Positions 15,101 through 27,100 of a stretch of 64,000 nt of DNA are shown here, piece after piece (within the stretch, counting starts at the first letter, position 1; each line of letters starts with the position of its first letter). This stretch comes from Trichoplusia ni (Eukaryota > Arthropoda > Insecta > Lepidoptera > Noctuidae), in assembly GCF_003590095.1 (NCBI RefSeq), contig NC_039478.1, positions 1,426,001 to 1,490,000 of the forward strand, in the 5' to 3' direction. A program made the translations under genes and the position numbers. Under the pieces are notes generated by a model, which saw nothing but the letters and a program-made list of their open reading frames with translations, was not told the DNA's origin and did not search any database.

Positions 15101-18100
15101 AAAGTGTCGTCTGTGTGTTCGGATGTTATGTGTGTAGTTTTCACCTTTGGTCCTACTTTCTTTTTAATAGTACGTCTAATAATTTTGGTGTGTGTTTTCT
15201 TACCGTCTGGCCCTACGGAATCCTCGAAAGTGGTCTCTTCAGGAAGCTCGACGATTTCAACTGGTTGGTGGTCTTCAGCCTCCTGGGGTGCTTGTTTTTC
15301 GGTGACAGTCACTGTAGTGATAGGTGCTTCATCGTCTTTTTCGATCGTTGTGATCTCGGTAACCTCTTGTTTCGGTCCTTTCTTCTTCTTGATGACACGC
15401 TTGGTTGTCTTGACGGTTTTCACATCTCCAGTTTCGGATCGAACTTGTGTGACTTGTACAGTTTCTGGAGTTTCCTCGATGACTTGGGCTTTGTCCGGCT
15501 CTTGCAAGTCTTTCAAAGGAGTGACAGTGTCGTCCGTCAGCTCTTCTGATTTGTAAACAGAGACGACCGGTTGTTGATCGTCTTCTTGTTCTGTGACGAT
15601 TTCTGTGGTTTCGACCTTTGGACCGACCTTCTTTTTGATGACTCGTTTGGTCACCTTTTTCTGTTTGGGCTTACCATCGGGAGACTTTGTCTCCTCGACT
15701 GTGGTCTCCTGGGGAAGCTCGACAATCTCAATGGGTTGCAAGTCTTCCACGTGCTCCGGAGTGTCTTCAGTTACTGTGACTGTTGTGATAGGAGCTTCAT
15801 AATCTTTTTGGATCGTGGTTATTTCAGTGACCTCCTCTTTAGGCCCCTTTTTCTTCTTTATTACCCGCTTTGTCGTCTTGACAGTCTCCACATCACCTGA
15901 TAGTGTACGAACTTGTGTTACTTTGACTGTCTCGGGAAGTTCCTCGACTACGTCAGCATTGTGTGTATCGTGTAAATGTGTGAGTGGTGTGGCAGTGTCG
16001 TATGCGAGTTCTTCTGTATTGTGTACAGTGATAATGGGTAAAGTGTCGTCTGTGTGTTCGGATGTTATGTGTGTAGTTTTCACCTTTGGTCCTACTTTCT
16101 TTTTAATAGTACGTCTAATAATTTTGGTGTGTGTTTTCTTACCGTCTGGCCCTACGGAATCCTCGAAAGTGGTCTCTTCAGGAAGCTCGACGATTTCCAC
16201 TGGTTGCTGGTCTTGAGCCTCCTGGGGTGCTTGTTTTTCGGTGACAGTCACTGTAGTGATAGGTGCTTCATCGTCTTTTTCGATCGTTGTGATCTCGGTA
16301 ACCTCTTGTTTCGGTCCTTTCTTCTTCTTGATGACACGCTTGGTTGTCTTGACGGTTTTTACATCTCCAGTTTCGGATCGAACTTGTGTGACTTGCACTG
16401 TTTCTGGAGTTTCCTCGATGACTTGGGCCTTGTCCGGCTCTTGCAAGTCTTTCAAAGGAGTGACAGTGTCGTCCGTCAGCTCTTCTGATTTGTAAACAGA
16501 GACGACCGGTTGTTGATCGTCTTCTTGTTCTGTGACGATTTCTGTGGTTTCGACCTTTGGACCGACCTTCTTTTTGACGACTCGTTTGGTCACCTTTTTC
16601 TGTTTGGGCTTACCATCGGGAGACTTTGTCTCCTCGACTGTGGTCTCCTGGGGAAGCTCGACAATCTCAATGGGTTGCAAGTCTTCCACGTGTTCCGGAG
16701 TGTCTTCAGTTACTGTGACTGTTGTGATAGGAGCTTCATCATCTTTTTGGATCGTGGTTATTTCAGTGACCTCCTCTTTAGGCCCCTTTTTCTTCTTTAT
16801 TACCCGCTTTGTGGTCTTGACAGTCTCCACATCACCTGATAGTGTACGAACTTGTGTTACTTTGACTGTCTCGGGAAGTTCCTCGACTACGTCAGCATTG
16901 TGTGTATCGTGTAAATGTGTGAGTGGTGTGGCAGTGTCGTATGTGAGTTCTTCTGTATTGTGTACAGTGATAATGGGTAAAGTGTCGTCTGTGTGTTCGG
17001 ATGTTATGTGTGTAGTTTTCACCTTTGGTCCTACTTTCTTTTTAATAGTACGTCTAATAATTTTGGTGTGTGTTTTCTTACCGTCTGGCCCTACGGAATC
17101 CTCGAAAGTGGTCTCTTCAGGAAGCTCGACGATTTCCACTGGTTGCTGGTCTTGAGCCTCCTGGGGTGCTTGTTTTTCGGTGACAGTCACTGTAGTGATA
17201 GGTGCTTCATCGTCTTTTTCGATCGTTGTGATCTCGGTAACCTCTTGTTTCGGTCCTTTCTTCTTCTTGATGACACGCTTGGTTGTCTTGACGGTTTTCA
17301 CATCTCCAGTTTCGGATCGAACTTGTGTGACTTGTACAGTTTCTGGAGTTTCCTCGATGACTTGGGCCTTGTCCGGCTCTTGCAAGTCTTTCAAAGGAGT
17401 GAAAGTGTCGTCCGTCAGCTCTTCTGATTTGTAAACAGAGACGACCGGTTGTTGATCGTCTTCTTGTTCTGTGACGATTTCTGTGGTTTCGACCTTTGGA
17501 CCGACCTTCTTTTTGATGACTCGTTTGGTCACCTTTTTCTGTTTGGGCTTACCATCGGGAGACTTTGTCTCCTCGACTGTGGTCTCCTGGGGAAGCTCGA
17601 CAATCTCAATGGGTTGCAAGTCTTCCACGTGTTCCGGAGTGTCTTCAGTTACTGTGACTGTTGTGATAGGAGCTTCATCATCTTTTTGGATCGTGGTTAT
17701 TTCAGTGACCTCCTCTTTAGGCCCCTTTTTCTTCTTTATTACCCGCTTTGTGGTCTTGACAGTCTCCACATCACCTGATAGTGTACGAACTTGTGTTACT
17801 TTGACTGTCTCGGGAAGTTCCTCGACTACGTCAGCATTGTGTGTATCGTGTAAATGTGTGAGTGGTGTGGCAGTGTCGTATGTGAGTTCTTCTGTATTGT
17901 GTACAGTGATAATGGGTAAAGTGTCGTCTGTGTGTTCGGATGTTATGTGTGTAGTTTTCACCTTTGGTCCTACTTTCTTTTTAATAGTACGTGTAATAAT
18001 TTTGGTGTGTGTTTTCTTACCGTCTGGCCCTACGGAATCCTCGAAAGTGGTCTCTTCAGGAAGCTCGACGATTTCAACTGGTTGGTGGTCTTCAGCCTCC

Positions 18101-21100
18101 TGGGGTGCTTGTTTTTCGGTGACAGTCACTGTAGTGATAGGTGCTTCATCGTCTTTTTCGATCGTTGTGATCTCGGTAACCTCTTGTTTCGGTCCTTTCT
18201 TCTTCTTGATGACACGCTTGGTTGTCTTGACGGTTTTCACATCTCCAGTTTCGGATCGAACTTGTGTGACTTGTACAGTTTCTGGAGTTTCCTCGATGAC
18301 TTGGGCTTTGTCCGGCTCTTGCAAGTCTTTCAAAGGAGTGACAGTGTCGTCCGTCAGCTCTTCTGATTTGTAAACAGAGACGACCGGTTGTTGATCGTCT
18401 TCTTGTTCTGTGACGATTTCTGTGGTTTCGACCTTTGGACCGACCTTCTTTTTGATGACTCGTTTGGTCACCTTTTTCTGTTTGGGCTTACCATCGGGAG
18501 ACTTTGTCTCCTCGACTGTGGTCTCCTGGGGAAGCTCGACAATCTCAATGGGTTGCAAGTCTTCCACGTGCTCCGGAGTGTCTTCAGTTACTGTGACTGT
18601 TGTGATAGGAGCTTCATAATCTTTTTGGATCGTGGTTATTTCAGTGACCTCCTCTTTAGGCCCCTTTTTCTTCTTTATTACCCGCTTTGTCGTCTTGACA
18701 GTCTCCACATCACCTGATAGTGTACGAACTTGTGTTACTTTGACTGTCTCGGGAAGTTCCTCGACTACGTCAGCATTGTGTGTATCGTGTAAATGTGTGA
18801 GTGGTGTGGCAGTGTCGTATGCGAGTTCTTCTGTATTGTGTACAGTGATAATGGGTAAAGTGTCGTCTGTGTGTTCGGATGTTATGTGTGTAGTTTTCAC
18901 CTTTGGTCCTACTTTCTTTTTAATAGTACGTCTAATAATTTTGGTGTGTGTTTTCTTACCGTCTGGCCCTACGGAATCCTCGAAAGTGGTCTCTTCAGGA
19001 AGCTCGACGATTTCAACTGGTTGGTGGTCTTCAGCCTCCTGGGGTGCTTGTTTTTCGGTGACAGTCACTGTAGTGATAGGTGCTTCATCGTCTTTTTCGA
19101 TCGTTGTGATCTCGGTAACCTCTTGTTTCGGTCCTTTCTTCTTCTTGATGACACGCTTGGTTGTCTTGACGGTTTTCACATCTCCAGTTTCGGATCGAAC
19201 TTGTGTGACTTGTACAGTTTCTGGAGTTTCCTCGATGACTTGGGCTTTGTCCGGCTCTTGCAAGTCTTTCAAAGGAGTGAAAGTGTCATCCGTCAGCTCT
19301 TCTGATTTGTAAACAGAGACGACCGGTTGTTGATCGTCTTCTTGTTCTGTGACGATTTCTGTGGTTTCGACCTTTGGACCGACCTTCTTTTTGATGACTC
19401 GTTTGGTCACCTTTTTCTGTTTGGGCTTACCATCGGGAGACTTTGTCTCCTCGACTGTGGTCTCCTGGGGAAGCTCGACAATCTCAATGGGTTGCAAGTC
19501 TTCCACGTGTTCCGGAGTGTCTTCAGTTACTGTGACTGTTGTGATAGGAGCTTCATCATCTTTTTGGATCGTGGTTATTTCAGTGACCTCCTCTTTAGGC
19601 CCCTTTTTCTTCTTTATTACCCGCTTTGTCGTCTTGACAGTCTCCACATCACCTGATAGTGTACGAACTTGTGTTACTTTGACTGTCTCGGGAAGTTCCT
19701 CGACTACGTCAGCATTGTGTGTATCGTGTAAATGTGTGAGTGGTGTGGCAGTGTCGTATGTGAGTTCTTCTGTATTGTGTACAGTGATAATGGGTAAAGT
19801 GTCGTCTGTGTGTTCGGATGTTATGTGTGTAGTTTTCACCTTTGGTCCTACTTTCTTTTTAATAGTACGTCTAATAATTTTGGTGTGTGTTTTCTTACCG
19901 TCTGGCCCTACGGAATCCTCGAAAGTGGTCTCTTCAGGAAGCTCGACGATTTCCACTGGTTTCAGCTCTTCGACGTCTTCAGGGGCCTTGTCCTCGGTAA
20001 CAGTGACCGTGGTTATGGGAGCCTCGTCATCTTTTTCGATCGTTGTTATCTCGGTGACTTCTTGTTTCGGTCCTTTCTTCTTCTTGATGACTCGCTTGGT
20101 TGTCTTGACGGTTTTTACATCTCCAGTTTCGGATCGAACTTGTGTGACTTGCACTGTTTCTGGAGTTTCCTCGACGACTTGGGCCTTGTCCGGCTCTTGT
20201 AAGTCTTTCAAAGGAGTGACAGTGTCGTCCGTCAGCTCTTCTGATTTGTAAACAGAGACGACCGGTTGTTGATCGTCTTCTAGTTCAGTGACGATTTCTG
20301 TGGTTTCGACCTTTGGACCGACCTTCTTTTTGATGACTCGTTTGGTCACCTTTTTCTGTTTGGGCTTACCATCGGGAGACTTTGTCTCCTCGACTGTGGT
20401 CTCCTCGGGCAGCTCGACAATCTCAACGGGTTGCAAGTCTTCCACGTGTTCTGGAGTGTCCTCAGTTACTGTGACTGTTGTAATAGGAGCTTCATCATCT
20501 TTTTGGATCGTTGTTATTTCAGTGACCTCCTCTTTAGGCCCCTTTTTCTTCTTTATTACCCGCTTTGTGGTCTTGACCGTCTTCACGTCACCTGTTTCAG
20601 TGCGGATTTGTGAGATTTGTACTGTCTCGGGAGTTTCCTCCACTACCCTTGCAAAGTGTGGTTCGTGTGAGTGTATGAGTGGTGTGGTCATGTCATCAAT
20701 GAGTTCTTCTGTTTTGTGTACTGTTGTGATTGGTGTAGATGCATCTGTTTGTTCAGTTGTGATTTGTGTTGTTTCGAGTTTGGGACCTACCTTCTTTTTG
20801 ATAATGCGTTTTGTGATCTTTTTGTGTGTTTTCTTACCGTCTGGGGTGACAGACTCCTCTACTGTTGTTTCTTCGGGCAACTCGATGGTTTCCACAGGTT
20901 TCAGCTCTTCGATGTCTTCAGGGGCCTTGTCCTCGGTAACAGTGACCGTGGTTATGGGAGCCTCGTCATCTTTTTCGATCGTTGTTATCTCGGTGACTTC
21001 TTGTTTCGGTCCTTTTTTCTTCTTGATGACTCGCTTGGTTGTCTTGACGGTTTTTACATCTCCAGTTTCGGATCGAACTTGTGTGACTTGCACTGTTTCT

Positions 21101-24100
21101 GGAGTTTCCTCGACGACTTGGGCCTTGTCCGGCTCTTGTAAGTCTTTCAAAGGAGTGACAGTGTCGTCCGTCAGCTCTTCTGATTTGTAAACAGAGACGA
21201 CCGGTTGTTGATCGTCTTCTTGTTCAGTGACGATTTCTGTGGTTTCGACCTTTGGACCGACCTTCTTTTTGATGACTCGTTTGGTCACCTTTTTCTGTTT
21301 GGGCTTACCATCGGGAGACTTTGTCTCCTCGACTGTGGTCTCCTCGGGAAGCTCGACAATCTCAACGGGTTGCAAGTCTTCCACGTGTTCTGGAGTGTCC
21401 TCAGTTACTGTGACTGTTGTAATAGGAGCTTCATCATCTTTTTGGATCGTTGTTATTTCAGTGACCTCCTCTTTAGGCCCCTTTTTCTTCTTTATTACCC
21501 GCTTTGTGGTCTTGACCGTCTTCACGTCACCTGTTTCAGTGCGGATTTGTGAGATTTGTACTGTCTCGGGAGTTTCCTCCACTACCCTTGCAAAGTGTGG
21601 TTCGTGTGAGTGTATGAGTGGTGTGGTCATGTCATCAATGAGTTCTTCTGTTTTGTGTACTGTTGTGATTGGTGTAGATGCATCTGTTTGTTCAGTTGTG
21701 ATTTGTGTTGTTTCGAGTTTGGGACCTACCTTCTTTTTGATAATGCGTTTTGTGATCTTTTTGTGTGTTTTCTTACCGTCTGGGGTGACAGACTCCTCTA
21801 CTGTTGTTTCTTCGGGCAACTCGATGGTTTCCACAGGTTTCAGCTCTTCGACGTCTTCAGGGGCCTTGTCCTCGGTAACAGTGACCGTGGTTATGGGAGC
21901 CTCGTCATCTTTTTCGATCGTTGTTATCTCGGTGACTTCTTGTTTCGGTCCTTTCTTCTTCTTGATGACTCGCTTGGTTGTCTTGACGGTTTTTACATCT
22001 CCAGTTTCGGATCGAACTTGTGTGACTTGCACTGTTTCTGGAGTTTCCTCGACGACTTGGGCCTTGTCCGGCTCTTGTAAGTCTTTCAAAGGAGTGACAG
22101 TGTCGTCCGTCAGCTCTTCTGATTTGTAAACAGAGACGACCGGTTGTTGATCGTCTTCTAGTTCAGTGACGATTTCTGTGGTTTCGACCTTTGGACCGAC
22201 CTTCTTTTTGATGACTCGTTTGGTCACCTTTTTCTGTTTGGGCTTACCATCGGGAGACTTTGTCTCCTCGACTGTGGTCTCCTCGGGAAGCTCGACAATC
22301 TCAACGGGTTGCAAGTCTTCCACGTGTTCTGGAGTGTCCTCAGTTACTGTGACTGTTGTAATAGGAGCTTCATCATCTTTTTGGATCGTTGTTATTTCAG
22401 TGACCTCCTCTTTAGGCCCCTTTTTCTTCTTTATTACCCGCTTTGTGGTCTTGACCGTCTTCACGTCACCTGTTTCAGTGCGGATTTGTGAGATTTGTAC
22501 TGTCTCGGGAGTTTCCTCCACTACCCTTGCAAAGTGTGGTTCGTGTGAGTGTATGAGTGGTGTGGTCATGTCATCAATGAGTTCTTCTGTTTTGTGTACT
22601 GTTGTGATTGGTGTAGATGCATCTGTTTGTTCTGTTGTGATTTGTGTTGTTTCGAGTTTGGGACCTACCTTCTTTTTGATAATGCGTTTTGTGATCTTTT
22701 TGTGTGTTTTCTTACCGTCTGGGGTGACAGACTCCTCTACTGTTGTTTCTTCGGGCAACTCGATGGTTTCCACAGGTTTCAGCTCTTCGACGTCTTCAGG
22801 GGCCTTGTCCTCGGTAACAGTGACCGTGGTTATTGGAGCCTCGTCATCTTTTTCGATCGTTGTTATCTCGGTGACTTCTTGTTTCGGTCCTTTCTTCTTC
22901 TTGATGACTCGCTTGGTTGTCTTGACGGTTTTTACATCTCCAGTTTCGGATCGAACTTGTGTGACTTGCACTGTTTCTGGAGTTTCCTCGACGACTTGGG
23001 CCTTGTCCGGCTCTTGTAAGTCTTTCAAAGGAGTGACAGTGTCGTCCGTCAGCTCTTCTGATTTGTAAACAGAGACGACCGGTTGTTGATCGTCTTCTTG
23101 TTCAGTGACGATTTCTGTGGTTTCGACCTTTGGACCGACCTTCTTTTTGATGACTCGTTTGGTCACCTTTTTCTGTTTGGGCTTACCATCGGGAGACTTT
23201 GTCTCCTCGACTGTGGTCTCCTCGGGAAGCTCGACAATCTCAACGGGTTGCAAGTCTTCCACGTGTTCTGGAGTGTCCTCAGTTACTGTGACTGTTGTAA
23301 TAGGAGCTTCATCATCTTTTTGGATCGTTGTTATTTCAGTGACCTCCTCTTTAGGTCCCTTTTTCTTCTTTATTACCCGCTTTGTGGTCTTGACCGTCTT
23401 CACGTCACCTGTTTCAGTGCGGATTTGTGAGATTTGTACTGTCTCGGGAGTTTCCTCTACTACTTTTGCAAAGTGTGGTTCGTGTGACTGTATGAGTGGT
23501 GAGGTCATGTCATCAATGAGTTCTTCTGTTTTGTGTACTGTTGTGATTGGTGTAGATGCATCTGTTTGTTCTGTTGTGATTTGTGTTGTTTCGAGTTTGG
23601 GACCTACCTTCTTTTTGATAATGCGTTTTGTGATCTTTTTGTGTGTTTTCTTACCGTCTGGGGTGACAGACTCCTCTACTGTTGTTTCTTCGGGCAACTC
23701 GATAGTTTCCACAGGTTTCAGCTCTTCGACGTCTTCAGGGGCCTTGTCCTCGGTAACAGTGACCGTGGTTATGGGAGCCTCGTCATCTTTTTCGATCGTT
23801 GTTATCTCGGTGACTTCTTGTTTCGGTCCTTTCTTCTTCTTGATGACTCGCTTGGTTGTCTTGACGGTTTTTACATCTCCAGTTTCGGATCGAACTTGTG
23901 TGACTTGCACTGTTTCTGGAGTTTCCTCGACGACTTGGGCCTTGTCCGGCTCTTGTAAGTCTTTCAAAGGAGTGACAGTGTCGTCCGTCAGCTCTTCTGA
24001 TTTGTAAACAGAGACGACCGGTTGTTGATCGTCTTCTAGTTCAGTGACGATTTCTGTGGTTTCGACCTTTGGACCGACCTTCTTTTTGATGACTCGTTTG

Positions 24101-27100
24101 GTCACCTTTTTCTGTTTGGGTTTACCATCGGAAGACTTTGTCTCCTCGACTGTGGTCTCCTCGGGAAGCTCGACAATCTCAACGGGTTGCAAGTCTTCCA
24201 CGTGTTCTGGAGTGTCCTCAGTTACTGTGACTGTTGTAATAGGAGCTTCATCATCTTTTTGGATCGTTGTTATTTCAGTGACCTCCTCTTTAGGCCCCTT
24301 TTTCTTCTTTATTACCCGCTTTGTGGTCTTGACCGTCTTCACGTCACCTGTTTCAGTGCGGATTTGTGAGATTTGTACTGTCTCGGGAGTTTCCTCCACT
24401 ACCTTCGCAAAGTGTGGTTCGTGTAAGTGTATGAGTGGTGAGGTCATGTCATCGATGAGTTCTTCTGTTTTGTGTACTGTTATGATCGGGGTAGATTCGT
24501 CTGTTTGTTCTGTTGTGATTTGTGTTGTTTCAAGTTTGGGACCTACCTTCTTTTTGATAATGCGTTTTGTGATCTTTTTGTGTGTTTTCTTACCGTCTGG
24601 GGTGACAGACTCCTCTACTGTTGTTTCTTCGGGCAATTCGATGGTTTCCATAGGCTTCAGCTCTTCGACTTCTTGAGAGGCCTCGTCCTCGGTTACAGTG
24701 ACAGTGGTTATGGGAGCCTCGTCATCTTTTTCGATCGTTGTTATCTCGGTGACTTCTTGTTTCGGTCCTTTCTTCTTCTTGATGACTCGCTTGGTTGTCT
24801 TGACGGTTTTTACATCTCCAGTTTCGGATCGAACTTGTGTGACTTGCACTGTTTCTGGAGATTCCTCGATGACTTGGGCCTTGTCCGGTTCTTGTAAGTC
24901 TTTCAAAGGAGTGACAGTGTCGTCCGTCAGCTCTTCTGATTTGTAAACAGAGACGACCGGTTGTTGATCGTCCTCTTGTTCTGTGACGATTTCTGTGGTT
25001 TCGACCTTTGGACCGACCTTCTTTTTGATGACTCGTTTGGTCACCTTTTTCTGTTTTGGCTTACCATCGGGAGACTTTGTTTCTTCGACTGTGGTCTCCT
25101 CGGGAAGCTCGAAAATCTCATCGGGTTGCAAGTCTTCCACGTGTTCTGGAGTGTCCTCAGTTACTGTGACTGTTGTTATAGGAGCTTCATCATCTTTTTG
25201 GATCGTGGTTATTTCAGTGACCTCCTCTTTAGGCCCCTTTTTCTTCTTTATTACCCGCTTTGTGGTCTGGACCGTCTTCACGTCCCCTGATTCAGTACGG
25301 ACTTGTGAGATTTGACCGGTTTCCGGAGTTTCGTCGACGACTTTGGCGTAGTCTGTAGGTTGAGAGTATTCGAGAGGTGTAGTGGTGTCATCGATGAGTT
25401 CTTCTGTTGTGTGTACTGTTGTGATTGGTGTAGATTCGTCTGTTTGTTCTGTTGTGATTTGTGTTGTTTCGAGTTTGGGACCTACCTTCTTTTTGATAAT
25501 GCGTTTTGTGATCTTTTTGTGTGTTTTCTTACCGTCTGGGGTGACAGACTCCTCTACTGTTGTTTCTTCGGGCAACTCGATGGTTTCCACAGGCTTCAGC
25601 TCTTCGACGTCTTCAGAGGCCTTGTCCTCGGTTACAGTGACCGTAGTTATTGGAGCCTCGTCATCTTTTTCGATCGTTGTTATCTCGGTGACTTCTTGTT
25701 TCGGTCCTTTCTTCTTCTTGATGACTCGCTTGGTTGTCTTGACGGTTTTTACATCTCCAGTTTCGGATCGAACTTGTGTGACTTGCACTGTTTCTGGAGT
25801 TTCCTCGATGACTTGGGCCTTGTCCGGCTCTTGTAAGTCTTTCAAAGGAGTGACAGTGTCGTCCGTCAGCTCTTCTGATTTGTAAACAGAGACGACCGGT
25901 TGTTGATCGTCTTCTAGTTCAGTGACGATTTCTGTGGTTTCGACCTTTGGACCGACCTTCTTTTTGATGACTCGTTTGGTCACCTTTTCTGTTTGGGCTT
26001 ACCATCGGGAGACTTTGTCTCCTCGACTGTGGTCTCCTCGGGAAGCTCGACAATCTCAACGGGTTGCAAGTCTTCCACGTGTTCTGGAGTGTCCTCAGTT
26101 ACTGTGACTGTTGTAATAGGAGCTTCATCATCTTTTTGGATCGTTGTTATTTCAGTGACCTCCTCTTTAGGCCCCTTTTTCTTCTTTATTACCCGCTTTG
26201 TGGTCTTGACCGTCTTCACGTCACCTGTTTCAGTGCGGATTTGTGAGATTTGTACTGTCTCGGGAGTTTCCTCCACTACCCTTGCAAAGTGTGGTTCGTG
26301 TGAGTGTATGAGTGGTGTGGTCATGTCATCAATGAGTTCTTCTGTTTTGTGTACTGTTGTGATTGGTGTAGATGCATCTGTTTGTTCTGTTGTGATTTGT
26401 GTTGTTTCGAGTTTGGGACCTACCTTCTTTTTGATAATGCGTTTTGTGATCTTTTTGTGTGTTTTCTTACCGTCTGGGGTGACAGACTCCTCTACTGTTG
26501 TTTCTTCGGGCAACTCGATGGTTTCCACAGGTTTCAGCTCTTCGACGTCTTCAGGGGCCTTGTCCTCGGTAACAGTGACCGTGGTTATTGGAGCCTCGTC
26601 ATCTTTTTCGATCGTTGTTATCTCGGTGACTTCTTGTTTCGGTCCTTTCTTCTTCTTGATGACTCGCTTGGTTGTCTTGACGGTTTTTACATCTCCAGTT
26701 TCGGATCGAACTTGTGTGACTTGCACTGTTTCTGGAGTTTCCTCGACGACTTGGGCCTTGTCCGGCTCTTGTAAGTCTTTCAAAGGAGTGACAGTGTCGT
26801 CCGTCAGCTCTTCTGATTTGTAAACAGAGACGACCGGTTGTTGATCGTCTTCTTGTTCAGTGACGATTTCTGTGGTTTCGACCTTTGGACCGACCTTCTT
26901 TTTGATGACTCGTTTGGTCACCTTTTTCTGTTTTGGCTTACCATCGGGAGACTTTGTCTCCTCGACTGTGGTCTCCTCGGGAAGCTCGACAATCTCAACG
27001 GGTTGCAAGTCTTCCACGTGTTCTGGAGTGTCCTCAGTTACTGTGACTGTTGTAATAGGAGCTTCATCATCTTTTTGGATCGTTGTTATTTCAGTGACCT

